From: Cryobacterium sp.
Lineage (GTDB): Bacteria; Actinomycetota; Actinomycetes; Actinomycetales; Microbacteriaceae
Direction: 5' to 3'
Length of the DNA: 32,237 nucleotides
NCBI GenBank assembly: GCA_014376815.1
Contig: JACMQV010000095.1
Location: 1-32,237 of the forward strand
Positions within the stretch are counted from its first letter, which is position 1, and each line of letters starts with the position of its first letter. Shown piece after piece: positions 1-8,432 of the stretch. The translations under genes were made by a program, and so were the position numbers. The notes beneath the pieces were generated by a model. The model was not told the origin of the DNA. It saw nothing but the letters and a program-made list of their open reading frames with translations, and did not search any database.

Positions 1-292
1 AGCGGTCTACCCGGAAACTCGGCGAGCCGCCTTAACGTTTCCTGTCTGACCTTGCTCCGGACGAGGTTTACCAAGCCGACCAGGTCACCCTGGCCTCTGG
101 TGGTCTCTTACACCACCGTTTCACCCTTACCTCCGGCCGAAGCCGAGGGCGGTCTACTTTCTGTGGCACTGTCTCGCGGGTTACCCCGGGTGGGTGTTAC
201 CCACCATCCTGCTCTGTGGAGCCCGGACGTTCCTCGGCATCCGCCACCCCGAAGGGAAGCGGATGACGCGACCGTCTTGCCGACCCATTCCA
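1..292 (-). ncRNA. rnpB: RNase P RNA (rnpB), class A, 3' end cut by window edge
   Basis: Catalytic RNA of ribonuclease P, which matures tRNA 5' ends. Read on the minus strand, the sequence holds the conserved P4/J3-4 region (GAGGAACGTCCGGGCTCCAC) followed by ACAGAGCAGGATGGTGGGTAAC and ACCCGCGAGACAGTGCCACAG, then GTAAACC and AGGTCAGACAGGAAACG, which are hallmarks of bacterial class A RNase P RNA. The 3' part, including the conserved ACAGAACCCGGCTTA segment, is not in the window, so the gene is truncated at position 1. The 5' end is estimated from a TATTCT -10 box at 299-304 and could be off by several bases. It lies downstream of the zinc-ribbon gene, a placement common in actinobacteria. ORFs called across this region are artefacts. 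Confidence 0.93.
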
Positions 293-298
293 CTGACC

Positions 299-304
299 AG
301 AATA
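299..304 (-). promoter_or_regulatory. -10 box of rnpB
   Basis: TATTCT on the minus strand lies about 7 nt before the inferred 5' end of the RNase P RNA. No convincing -35 element is visible 17 nt upstream (AGCGAG), so the assignment rests on the -10 and its position only. Confidence 0.4.
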
Positions 305-331
305 CAGGCCGCGGACGGAGCCTCGCTCCAC

Positions 332-1069
332 CTAGATCCCGGACTCCTCCGTGCGCACCAGGATCGCGCCGCAGTCCGGGCAGAACAGAACCTCATCGGC
401 CGGCGCGGAGCGCACGGCATCCAGATCGCTGCCGGTGAGCGTCATGGTGCAGCCGCTGCAGGTGCGGGCCCGGAGCAGGGCCGCAGCGTTGCCGCGGCCG
501 GCCACGAAGCGCTTCTCGTAGAGGGCGGCGAGTTCTTCGGTGACACCGCCGGCGATGGCTGTGCGGTCACGGCGAAGTTCTCCGAGCTGTCGGTTCAGGT
601 CGGCGAGGCTGAGATCCCGCGCCTTTTCGGACTCGCCCATCCGGGCCACGATGGCATCGCGCTCTCCCGCCACGGCGGCAGCGGCGGCTTCGCGCTCCTC
701 GAGTCGCTCCATCACCGCGATCTCAATCTCCTCGAGCGCCAGCAGACGCTTCCGGAGTGCGGCGAGCTCGGTCTCAAGAGCCTGGACGTCTTTCACCGAA
801 GAGGTGTGCTGCACCCGGTCGGTATCCCGCGCGATGCGTTTCTCGACCACGTCAACATCGGACTCGATCCGGCTCAGTTCGAGCCGCACGTCGTCGACCT
901 CGCCCGTGCGCGTGAGCAGGGTCATGCGGGTCTTGTCGGCCAACGCGCCCAGGTCGCGCAGTTCAGCGAGCTGCGGAAGGGCCTTCGTCTGATGCTCGAC
1001 CTGCTGGAGCCTGATGTCGAGGGCCTGAAGCCGAAGAAGCTCCTTCTGTTCAACTGGAGATGCCTTCAC
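332..1069 (-). CDS. zinc ribbon domain-containing coiled-coil protein (Rv2229c-like)
   Basis: A 245-residue protein. It is rich in Glu/Arg/Leu heptads through roughly residues 10-180, predicting a long coiled-coil hairpin, and ends in a C4 zinc ribbon (CSGC at the first knuckle, CPDC at the second). This is the C4-type zinc ribbon (zf-RING_7/DUF164) family found beside nif3 in many actinobacteria; its biochemical role is not settled, with nucleic-acid binding often proposed. I chose the GTG at 1069 (VKASPVEQK) because AAAGGTCAGGA sits 4 nt upstream; the longer ORF to 1123 has no clear ribosome site. It is 67 nt downstream of the nif3 gene on the same strand, so co-transcription is likely. The family assignment is secure; the function is not. 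Confidence 0.9.
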   Translation of the reverse strand: MKASPVEQKELLRLQALDIRLQQVEHQTKALPQLAELRDLGALADKTRMTLLTRTGEVDDVRLELSRIESDVDVVEKRIARDTDRVQHTSSVKDVQALETELAALRKRLLALEEIEIAVMERLEEREAAAAAVAGERDAIVARMGESEKARDLSLADLNRQLGELRRDRTAIAGGVTEELAALYEKRFVAGRGNAAALLRARTCSGCTMTLTGSDLDAVRSAPADEVLFCPDCGAILVRTEESGI

Positions 1070-1136
1070 GATGTCCTGACCTTTGCGAGTGTTGAGTTTG
1101 AACGGGCGTTGGGGTGAAACCACATCCTTCGGCAGG

Positions 1137-1958
1137 TTACTGCATGATGACGAAGTCCCACGGATCTGTGCGCAGGTCGCTGCAGGTGACCGTGATTCCG
1201 GGGAGCGCTGACCGGAGCTGTTCGGCGGCCGGTTCGAGCCAGAGCCATTCGCTGGCCCAGTGTGACACGTCGATCAACGCCGGCGTGCCGCCGGAGTGCA
1301 CCGCCTGCTCGCGGGCCTCTGAGGCGGGGTGGTGCCGGAGGTCGGCCGTGATGTACACGTCCGCCGAGACCACGGACGGGTGCGCGAGGAGCGAGTCACC
1401 GGCACCACCGCACAGAGCCACGGTGTCGACGAGGGCGTCGTAGTCCCCCGACACCCGCACTCCGGATGCGGTGGCTGGCAGAAGTTCGGCCAGTCGTCGG
1501 GCCAGCCGGCCGAGTGACGTGCGTTCCGGCAGCCGGCCGACCCGGCCGATTCCCGTGCCGGGCACGGTTCCCACCGTGATCGGGTGCGCGTCCAGGAGTC
1601 CGAGGCGGGAAGCGAGGATGTCCGACACGCCGTCGACGACGACATCCGCATTGGTGTGCGCTGCCAGGAGGGCGCAGTCCGCCCGGATCAGGCGGCGCAG
1701 CAGCGCGCCCTTGTACCGGTCCTCCGCGACGGACGTCACCGCGCGCAGCAGCAGGGGATGATGCACCAGCAACAGGTCCGCACCCCGTTCGACGGCCTCG
1801 TCCACGGTCGCGGAGACCGCGTCGACCGCCAAGTGGATGGAGGTGACGTAGTGTGCCGGGTCGCCGCTCACGAGACCGGGGGCATCCCAGTCTTCGGCCC
1901 CGGACAGCGGCCACAGTTCATGGACGATCCGAGTTACATCGGCGAGCGAGACTGACAC
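1137..1958 (-). CDS. Nif3-like dinuclear metal centre hexameric protein
   Basis: 273 residues, a normal length for the short (no insert) Nif3/YbgI family. These proteins form toroidal hexamers with two metals per subunit; a GTP cyclohydrolase I type 2 name is often attached, but the substrate is unproven. Visible metal motifs are HHPLLL near residue 65, HTNAD near residue 100 and DVSHWASE near the C terminus, matching the family's HHP, HTxxD and H..SE ligand sets. The start is GTG, with only a weak purine-rich stretch upstream. It begins 9 nt after the stop of the decayed permease, so its natural promoter may lie inside or before the pseudogene. The zinc-ribbon gene follows. Confidence 0.93.
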   Translation of the reverse strand: MSVSLADVTRIVHELWPLSGAEDWDAPGLVSGDPAHYVTSIHLAVDAVSATVDEAVERGADLLLVHHPLLLRAVTSVAEDRYKGALLRRLIRADCALLAAHTNADVVVDGVSDILASRLGLLDAHPITVGTVPGTGIGRVGRLPERTSLGRLARRLAELLPATASGVRVSGDYDALVDTVALCGGAGDSLLAHPSVVSADVYITADLRHHPASEAREQAVHSGGTPALIDVSHWASEWLWLEPAAEQLRSALPGITVTCSDLRTDPWDFVIMQ

Positions 1959-1967
1959 CCCGCCAGC

Positions 1968-3527
1968 CTACCGGTGAGTGGACTGCGCGTGCTCCTGGCG
2001 CCGAATGGCGGGAATGCCCAGGACCAGCGGAGTGAGGAGTCCCAGCACGAGTGCAACCGGCACGCCGAGCCCGGTCGTCGCCAACACGCCGCGAGGGTCG
2101 ACGCCTGCCCCGTTCAGGAGGAAGCCCTGCCAGGCCAGCCACCCCAGGCCGGACCCGATCAGCCCGTAGCCCACCACGGCTGTCACGGCGAGAGCGCTGA
2201 GGTTGACCCAGCGCCAGTCCGCGTAGCGGCCACCGCGATGCAGCAGGCTCATCGTGTCCAACGGACGCCGTCGAATCAGCACCTCCGCGCAGAACAGGCC
2301 GGCCCAGGCGGCAACGGGTACGGCCAGTGTGACCGGCAGGGCCAGGAACGCCTCGGCAGACCGGTTCTGCCGACCAGGATCACCACGGCGAGGATGGCTG
2401 TCCCGAGCGCCGTGAGCAGGACGCCAACGGGACGGGAGATTCGGCTGTCGACGGCGGCGAGGGCGAGGCCGCCCGAGTAGAGGTTGAGGATGATCGCGGA
2501 CAGGAGGGTCAGAGTGCCTACGAGCAGAAGGGGAATTCCCGTCCAGCCTGGCAGGAGTCCCACCAGGCTGCCGACCGGATCGATCGCGAAAGCCGCGGCC
2601 TGCACCGGGTTCGACGCGGCCAGGAGCGCCCCGAATGAGATCAGAACCAGGGACGGCAAGCCCAGGCCGACCACCGCCGCCAGCATCGAGGACCGGCCGG
2701 ACGAGTCCGACCTCTGATACCGGGCCAGGTCTGCGCTGCTGGTTGCCCATGCCAGCCCAAGATTGGCGAAGACGAGGATTGCGCCGGTCAGCACGCCTGG
2801 TCCGATCCCGTCGGAGTCGGCCAGGGCTGGTCCGGCATCGATCAGCCCTGCGCTCATGATCATCGCCAGGGCGAGCAGGACCGTGGAAGCGAAGAGCAGC
2901 ACGAACTGGACGAGGCGGAGCAGCGCGTAACCGAGGACCGCGACCGCGGCCGCGACCACGATGACGGCGAGTGCGCCGATGACGGCCGGCGCGGTGCCCT
3001 ACCCGGATTGTTCGCTTTCTGCCGGCCCGGCAACCGTGCCGACTGTCTCCCCAGCCACCGCCGCGAGCACCGCGCCCCACACGACTCGCACCAGGACGGC
3101 CAGAGCGGCGGGCAGGATGTTCCCGACCAGGGCGAAGGTGGCCCGGGACAGGACCATCGTCGGTTGCCCGCTCCGCTGACCGGCCAGGGTGCCGATCCCC
3201 ACGGGAATGAACGACAGAATGATGCCGAGAAGTGTGGACAGCACCGCTTCGAGCACGTTGAGGCCGAGCGCGACCAGCCGCGCCCCCAGCGCGACGCTGA
3301 CCACGGATGCGGTTACGGCGAACCAGAGCCGGAACATCCGGTTGGGGCGCCCGACGCGGTTGTGCGGGGGCACCGGCTCCTGACCGCTCCGTTCGATTCG
3401 GCGCACCAGCGGGTCCCGTAGCCCGGCGTCGGGGATGACAGACTCGGTCGCGGCGACGCGCCGGGTCGTCGCCGGGGTTTCCGCGTGCGTGGGAGCCGAC
3501 CTGCCCCGCCCTGCCCAGCTCGGCCAT
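1968..3527 (-). pseudogene. NCS1-family (cytosine/purine-type) permease, degraded
   Basis: The translation in one minus frame from about 3500 to 2360 gives an NCS1 permease: NRVGRPNRMFRLWFAV, then transmembrane segments with SGQPTMVLSRATF, a family signature. The frame carries an in-frame TAG at 2999-3001 (after ESEQSG) and resumes as GTAPAVIGALAVIVV. Around 2352-2376 the homology jumps by -1 to the frame reading SAEAFLALPVTLAVPVAAWAGLF, which continues through RGGRYADWRWVNLSALAV to the stop at 1968. The N-terminal frame also reads sensibly upstream of its only start candidate (GTG 3406) with no ATG, so the start may be lost too. The intact protein would have about 500 residues and 12 membrane helices and would import a nucleobase or related compound. 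At least two lesions of different kinds make true gene decay more likely than a single sequencing error. Confidence 0.82.
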
Positions 3528-3627
3528 GGCCCGAGTCTACCGAGGAAAGCTCACCTACGCCCCCAAAGGAGGGCGGCCAGAATGATCGGGATCACTCCGG
3601 GTCCCGGCCGGAACGTTCGCGGCGCGG

Positions 3628-4131
3628 TCACCAGCCGAGCGTGCCGGGCTCCCCCTTGAACGGGCCGACCACCCGGGACGTGATCCAGCCGCCATAGAAG
3701 TCGCCCGGCTGCGGCTGCACCCGTTCCCCGTTGACTGTGCATTCCTCCATCCGACCGGGATACAGGGCAATACGGTCGACGAGCGCCTCATACCCCTTCG
3801 CGGGCGCAGGGTAGGTCCAGGCGGCCGATTCCTCCCGGCGGCCGGGTGCGACCACGCTCAGGTACGACGCCCGCCCTTTGTATTCGCACCACGAGTTCCC
3901 GGCTGCCGGCTCGAGGCTTCCCGGCGGGAAGGCCGCGCGAGGCAGGTAGTAGACCGGGGGGTGGCTCGTCTCGAGTACCCGGATCACATCATCGGTATCG
4001 ACGATGACGTCCCCGCCGAACCTGACGACGACGCGGTCGGTGCTCGGCTCTACCCGGGGCGGTCGGGGGTAGTCCCAGACCGACTCCTGTCCGGGGCCCG
4101 GCACGGCCGGTGTGACACGCTTCTGCTTCAT
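3628..4131 (-). CDS. DUF427 domain-containing protein
   Basis: 167 residues with the typical DUF427 features: VWDYPRPPRVEPS near the N terminus, GDVIVDTDDVIRVLETSHPPVYYLP, a WCEYKGRASYLSV core, then YPGRMEECTVNGERV near the end. The family is a small beta-rich fold of unknown biochemical activity that is common in actinobacteria. Its ATG overlaps the devR stop codon (ATGA), so it is translationally coupled to the two-component system and is the third gene of the devS-devR operon. That placement suggests it is co-induced with, or acts within, the redox/dormancy response, but the sequence shows no catalytic motif I can name. Confidence 0.9.
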   Translation of the reverse strand: MKQKRVTPAVPGPGQESVWDYPRPPRVEPSTDRVVVRFGGDVIVDTDDVIRVLETSHPPVYYLPRAAFPPGSLEPAAGNSWCEYKGRASYLSVVAPGRREESAAWTYPAPAKGYEALVDRIALYPGRMEECTVNGERVQPQPGDFYGGWITSRVVGPFKGEPGTLGW

Positions 4132-4811
4132 TCAGACAGCGTACCGGCAGGCGCGCGTCGAATTCGAGGAGCGGAACCTCCCTCGCGCCGGTGCAGATCC
4201 GCACCGAAAACAGCGGCCTGGGTTCTGCGTTCCATCCCGAGTTTGCTGAGCACGGCCGACACGTAATTCTTGACGGTCTTCTCGGCCAGTTCCAGCTCGA
4301 GGCCGATCTGGCGGTTGGTGAGGCCCCGGGAGATGAGGTCGAGAACCTGTCGCTCCCGAATGGTCAGAGTCTGGACAGCCCGGTCTTGCCCGCCCGCGCT
4401 CAGCATCCCGACGATGCGCCGGGCGGTCAGATCGGTGAGCAGTCGCTCGCCGCGGGCCACCCGGCGGATGCCGTCGATCAGCCGATCACCACGGATCTCC
4501 TTCAAGACGTAACCCGCGGCCCCTGCCGATGCGGCGGCGCACAGGGCCGCGTCATCATCGAAGGCTGTGAAGATCAGGCAGCGGATGCCCGGGTCCCGGG
4601 AGAGGATCTCGCGGCAGACGTCGATGCCGCTTCCGTCGGGCAAGCGGACGTCGATGACGGCGACGTCCGGCCGGGTGGCGGCGACCCGGGCCACCGCCTC
4701 CCGCCTTGTCCCCGCCTCGCCCACGACCTCCAGGTCTGGTACGGCATTGATCAGGTGGACGAGTCCCTGCCGAACGATTTCGTGGTCGTCCACCAGGAAG
4801 ACCCGGGTCAT
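4128..4811 (-). CDS. devR: DevR/DosR-like NarL-family response regulator
   Basis: 227 residues. The receiver domain (1-120) has the acidic pair VDDH, phospho-acceptor D54 in VIDVRLPDG, T82 and K104; these positions equal those of mycobacterial DosR. The LuxR-type helix-turn-helix (about 148-210) reads LTIRERQVLDLISRGLTNRQIG...AEKTVKNYVSAVLSKLGMERRTQAAVF; the recognition helix AEKTVKNYVS is, as far as I remember, the same as in DosR, whose Lys/Lys/Asn there contact the GGGACT half-site. I moved the start from 4841 to ATG 4811, which overlaps the devS stop (ATGA) and gives the standard MTRVFLVDDHE start. The C terminus is extended by an Arg-rich tail. It probably activates the three DevR-like boxes in this window. 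Confidence 0.93.
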   Translation of the reverse strand: MTRVFLVDDHEIVRQGLVHLINAVPDLEVVGEAGTRREAVARVAATRPDVAVIDVRLPDGSGIDVCREILSRDPGIRCLIFTAFDDDAALCAAASAGAAGYVLKEIRGDRLIDGIRRVARGERLLTDLTARRIVGMLSAGGQDRAVQTLTIRERQVLDLISRGLTNRQIGLELELAEKTVKNYVSAVLSKLGMERRTQAAVFGADLHRREGGSAPRIRRAPAGTLSE

Positions 4812-6490
4812 CGGCGCGCCGCAACGGTTGCGTCCGACCACCGGGCCGACCAGCGCAGCCGGGTGCCCTGAGGCTCCCGGTCGTCAAGGGAGACGCTCCC
4901 CTGCCACCGCTCCGCACGGGCCGCCAGATTGGCGATTCCGCTCGAGCGCCCGGCGTCCGTCCGGCCCCGGCCGTCATCACTGATCTCCATCGTGATCGTG
5001 TCGGCGACGACGGTCAGGCTCACGACCGTCTCGCTGGCCCGGGCGTGCCTGACCACGTTGGCCAGTCCCTCGCGGACGGCTGCCACGAGGTCTTCGGCCA
5101 GGTCGGCCGACGTGATCAGGTCGATCGGGCCCGAGAAGATCACCCTCGGCGGATGATCGAACAGGGGGCCGAGTTCGGTCAGCACATCGATGACACGGTG
5201 CCGCAGGGACGGCCGGTCGGGGTGGGCCGGGAGGGTCAGGGCGAAGATCGACGTGCGGATCTCGACGATCGCGGCATCCAGCGCCTTGACCTCCTCGTCG
5301 AGCCGCAGACGCAGCGCATGTTCGGTTATCTCCCCGCCGATGGCCTGCAGGGCCATTCCGGCGGCAAATACCCGTTGGATGACACGGTCGTGCAGGTCCC
5401 TGGCGATCCGGCCGCGATCCTCCAGCACCGCCAATCGGGCCAGGTCGGCCCGTCCCACGGCGAGCTCAAGCGCCACGCTCGCCTGCTCCGCGAAGTCCGA
5501 CGCCATCGCGAGGTCCGAGGCGCTGAACCGGGCCGCCCCGCGGAGTCGCGAGGCCGTCAGTATCCCGTGCGGAACGCCGGCCGCCAGGGGGATGATCAGC
5601 GTCGGTCCGCAGAACAGGGCGGAGTCGGGGCTCGACCGGACGCCGTCACCGCCCTCCAGGAGAAGCGGCTGCCCGCCGGACAGTGACCGGCCGCACACGC
5701 TCCCGGCGCTCGGGAAGACAAGCCCGGATGCCTGCCCGGCGAGTGGCCCCCTGGCGATCTCGACGACGAGTGAGGCCTCGTCGCCGCCAGGGACGACGAC
5801 GCAGACCAGCTGCGCATCCGCTGTCTGGGCGAATCGGTCGGCCAGGAGGGCCAACGAGTCGTCCGAGCGATCGGTCAAAAGGGCCGCGCTGACCTCGGCC
5901 GACGCCGCCGACCAGCGCTGGCGCCGCTGGCTCTCATCGAACAGCAAGGCGTTGTCCATTGCGATCCCGGCCGTCGCCGCCAGGGCGCACAGCAGGTCCT
6001 CGTCCTCGTGATCGAATGCGCCGGGTACCATGCTGGCGAGATACAGGATGCCGGAGACCTCGCCGCGCACCCGCACCGGAACAGCCAACAGGCTCTGCAT
6101 CAGCGGATGCACAGCCGAGAAACCGGCCCAGCGAGAGTCGACCCACGCCCGGTTCAGCCGAAGCGGAACCGGATCATCGATGAGGGCGCCCACCAGACCG
6201 GGGGCCCCGGCCAGCCGACCGCGCCACTCGGCACCGTCCCCGGCTGCCCCGATCTGGACGCACTGCTCGAAACGGCCATTCTCGGTGGTGGTGACGAGCG
6301 CCCCGAACTGCGCCGGACACAGGTCGACCGCCGCGTCGACGATCCGCCGCTGCGCGGAGGGAAGGTCGAGCTGGCCGACGATGGCCTGGCTGGCCAGAAG
6401 AAGGCGGCGCAGGCGCGCGTCCTGCTGGTTCACCAAGTCGGCCCGGTCGAACGGGGTGGCATCCGGGACGGAGAACTCGCGCTGGTGCAT
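4808..6490 (-). CDS. devS: DevS/DosS-like GAF-GAF sensor histidine kinase
   Basis: 560 residues: N-terminal linker, GAF-A (about 45-185), GAF-B (about 205-345), a HisKA_3 dimerisation domain with phospho-acceptor H367 in RIARDLHDRVIQ, and an HATPase with N478 (EGLANVVRHARA) and DDGRG. No membrane segments are visible, so it is a cytosolic sensor. In GAF-A, HPLM puts His128 and LYL puts Tyr150 with a spacing of 22, the same as DosS heme ligand His149 and distal Tyr171. Heme binding and sensing of O2, NO or CO is therefore plausible but inferred. It is the first gene of an ATGA-overlapped operon with devR and DUF427. Its upstream region is shared with a divergent USP gene and contains a DevR-like box. 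Confidence 0.92.
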   Translation of the reverse strand: MHQREFSVPDATPFDRADLVNQQDARLRRLLLASQAIVGQLDLPSAQRRIVDAAVDLCPAQFGALVTTTENGRFEQCVQIGAAGDGAEWRGRLAGAPGLVGALIDDPVPLRLNRAWVDSRWAGFSAVHPLMQSLLAVPVRVRGEVSGILYLASMVPGAFDHEDEDLLCALAATAGIAMDNALLFDESQRRQRWSAASAEVSAALLTDRSDDSLALLADRFAQTADAQLVCVVVPGGDEASLVVEIARGPLAGQASGLVFPSAGSVCGRSLSGGQPLLLEGGDGVRSSPDSALFCGPTLIIPLAAGVPHGILTASRLRGAARFSASDLAMASDFAEQASVALELAVGRADLARLAVLEDRGRIARDLHDRVIQRVFAAGMALQAIGGEITEHALRLRLDEEVKALDAAIVEIRTSIFALTLPAHPDRPSLRHRVIDVLTELGPLFDHPPRVIFSGPIDLITSADLAEDLVAAVREGLANVVRHARASETVVSLTVVADTITMEISDDGRGRTDAGRSSGIANLAARAERWQGSVSLDDREPQGTRLRWSARWSDATVAARR

Positions 6491-6536
6491 GGCCTGGGTC
6501 CGCCTCTCGGTCTGGTGTCGGGGATTCTACTCGCGT

Positions 6537-6550
6537 GGGACTTTCGCCCC
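6537..6550 (+). promoter_or_regulatory. DevR-box-like site between devS and USP gene
   Basis: GGGACTTTCGCCCC resembles the DosR/DevR consensus GGGACTWWAGTCCC, with a perfect left half-site. It lies 59 nt before the ATG of the plus-strand USP gene and 46 nt before the ATG of devS on the other strand, so it could serve both. Its near-identical copy is at 9332-9345. The link to DevR is inferred from the conserved recognition helix. Confidence 0.6.
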
Positions 6551-6609
6551 TTTCCGACACTTCCCGGCGCTGTCACCCTGAGGGGCGACGCGAGAGCAGG
6601 AGCGCATTC

Positions 6610-7515
6610 ATGGTTGAAAAAGTCATCGTCGCCATCGACGGAGGGCCCGCCAGCAGGGCTGCACTCGAGTGGGCTCTCGATCGAGCCCTGACGGCCGAGC
6701 GGCTTCAGTCGACGCCGGTGACCCTCGAGCTGACGACGGTGGTGGAGTTGGGCTGGTCCCCCGCCGGCGCACCGCAGGACGATTTCCAGCCCGCCTACGA
6801 GCGTGCGCTCGCCGCGGCCGTCCGACGGGTCGAACAGGCCGCGCCCCAGTGCCGGAAGACCGGGTACATCCGCCACGGCGTCCCCACCGACGAACTCGTG
6901 AGGGCTTCGCAGGCCGCTGACCTGCTCGTGATCGGAACCAACAAGACCGGCGCACTGGCCGGGGCCGTCTACGGGACACTTCCCCTGCGCCTCGCCGCCC
7001 ATGCCAAATGTCCCGTCATCGTCGTCCCCGCGGCGTGGGCACCGCGCACCGGGCACGTCGTCGTCGGATTGGAAGACGATGCGACGGCAGCCGGGGCGCT
7101 GTTCTTCGCCGCCCGCGAGGCCGCGCGTTTCGGCCGCCCGCTCAGCCTCGTGCACGCCTGGGAAATCCCGGCCACGGTAGCGGTCGAATTCGGGGCCGTG
7201 ATTCCCTACGACGAGTTGAGGCAGGCGCACACCGAGATCCTCGCCTCCCGCGCAGGGCGGGTCCGGGCAGCGAATCCGGCGTTAGAGGTGACGGAAGTCC
7301 TGGAACAGGGCCCGCCCGCGTACGTGCTCGTGGAGGCGGCCCGGGACGCCGCTCTGATCGTCGTCGGGACCCACGGCAGGAGTGCCGTCGGCAGCTTGAT
7401 CCTCGGATCGGTCAGTCACGACGTCCTGCTCAACCTGCCCTGCCCGGTCGCGGTCGTTCCCCGCCCCGACGATGCCGGTGACCGCGACCACCCGGCCGGC
7501 AAGGATGCGCCGTGA
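6610..7515 (+). CDS. universal stress protein, two tandem UspA domains
   Basis: 301 residues with two Usp folds (about 3-140 and 150-290). The second domain keeps the ATP-binding signature G-x2-G-x9-G-S (GTHGRSAVGSLILGS); the first has GTNKTGALAGAVYGT, in which the second Gly is replaced by Lys. Tandem USPs of this kind are core members of the mycobacterial DosR regulon (for example Rv2623), where they bind ATP and affect growth arrest. The ATG at 6610 (MVEKVIVAIDGG) was chosen over the track start at 6535 because of GCAGGAG 7 nt upstream. It is divergent from devS, with a DevR-like box 59 nt upstream, and is followed by a second USP gene with a 4-nt overlap. Confidence 0.93.
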   Translation: MVEKVIVAIDGGPASRAALEWALDRALTAERLQSTPVTLELTTVVELGWSPAGAPQDDFQPAYERALAAAVRRVEQAAPQCRKTGYIRHGVPTDELVRASQAADLLVIGTNKTGALAGAVYGTLPLRLAAHAKCPVIVVPAAWAPRTGHVVVGLEDDATAAGALFFAAREAARFGRPLSLVHAWEIPATVAVEFGAVIPYDELRQAHTEILASRAGRVRAANPALEVTEVLEQGPPAYVLVEAARDAALIVVGTHGRSAVGSLILGSVSHDVLLNLPCPVAVVPRPDDAGDRDHPAGKDAP

Positions 7516-8342
7516 GTACCTACTACATCGGTGCCGACGGCTCCGAGCCGAGCCGGGCCGCGATTCGCTGGGGGTTGTCCCGGGCAGCCGAGGATGACTC
7601 CCCCGCCGTCCTGGTCAACGTCGTCGACGACGAGTGGGGTCTCCTCGGCCCGGCCTACGCGCAGGATGCCGAGCGCCATGCCGACGCCCTGCCGGCCGAG
7701 GATCTCGCCAGCGCGAAGGAGACGCACCCCGGTCGCGACATCGGCGCGATCATCCTGCACGGCGCGCCTGCCTGGACCCTCGCCGCGCTTCCGATGCCCG
7801 AAGATACCCTGGTCGTGGGAACCCACAAGACCGGGTTCCTGCGTGGACGTGTGCTCGGATCGCGCAGTGTGCAGATCGCGGCTGCGGCACGGTGCACGGT
7901 GGCGGTCATCCCCGACACGACGTTCGACACCCGGCGCGGGGTCGTCGTCGGGGTGGACCGGTTCGAGGGCTCGACGTCGGCCGTCCTCCGCGGCGCGCGC
8001 GAAGCCGACCGGCTCGGCCAGGAACTCATCCTCGTGCATACGCCGCCGGCTCGTCCCCCGGCGCAACCGTCGCCCGATCTGCCCGAGAGCACCACCTCCG
8101 CGCAACGGCTTCTCAGCGAGGCTGCGGAGCTTGCCGCCGCCACCGCGCCACACGTCGTCGTTCGCCGACGTGTGGCGCACCGAGACCCGGCGGAAGCGCT
8201 GCTGGACGCGGGCGCCGGCGCATCCCTGATCGTTGTGGGGGTGTCCCACCCGCATGGTGCGACACAGTCGGTGATCGGCTCGGTCACCCACGATGTCCTG
8301 ATGAACATCAACGTGCCCGTTCTCATCGCCCGGGCCGTCTGA
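7512..8342 (+). CDS. universal stress protein, two tandem UspA domains
   Basis: 276 residues with two Usp domains (about 4-135 and 140-275). The GTG start overlaps the stop of the preceding USP gene (GTGA) and has AAGGA upstream, so the pair is translationally coupled. The ATP-loop motifs are weakened: GTHKTGFLRGRVLGS in domain 1, and GVSHPHGATQSVIGS in domain 2, where the G-x2-G spacing is lost. It may bind nucleotide poorly or in a different way. It shares the DevR-like box of the upstream gene through the operon. A short 15-bp tandem repeat follows before the convergent third USP gene. Confidence 0.92.
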   Translation: MSTYYIGADGSEPSRAAIRWGLSRAAEDDSPAVLVNVVDDEWGLLGPAYAQDAERHADALPAEDLASAKETHPGRDIGAIILHGAPAWTLAALPMPEDTLVVGTHKTGFLRGRVLGSRSVQIAAAARCTVAVIPDTTFDTRRGVVVGVDRFEGSTSAVLRGAREADRLGQELILVHTPPARPPAQPSPDLPESTTSAQRLLSEAAELAAATAPHVVVRRRVAHRDPAEALLDAGAGASLIVVGVSHPHGATQSVIGSVTHDVLMNINVPVLIARAV

Positions 8343-8380
8343 GTCGGGCGTCGGTCATTGCGGCCGGTCACGCGCTGTCG

Positions 8381-8432
8381 GTCACACGTCTTTCGGTCAC
8401 ACGTCTTTCGGTCACACGTCTTTCGGTCACAC
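8381..8432. repeat. 15-bp tandem repeat, about 3.5 copies
   Basis: GTCACACGTCTTTCG is repeated exactly three times (8381, 8396, 8411), followed by a partial GTCACAC that runs into the stop codon of the minus-strand USP gene at 8427. A diverged copy (GTCACGCGCTGTCG) precedes the array. It lies between convergent stop codons and is not a CRISPR, having no spacers. Confidence 0.9.

Noticed and set aside
194-1117. Long plus-strand ORF opposite the zinc-ribbon gene and rnpB
   Set aside because: Antisense shadow of two recognised minus-strand genes; no recognisable domain.
3583-3594. TGATC-GG-GATCA palindrome upstream of the permease pseudogene
   Set aside because: Short, single, and the downstream gene is broken; no support for an operator.
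8381-8432. Short repeat array as a CRISPR
   Set aside because: Units are directly adjacent with no spacers and no cas genes.
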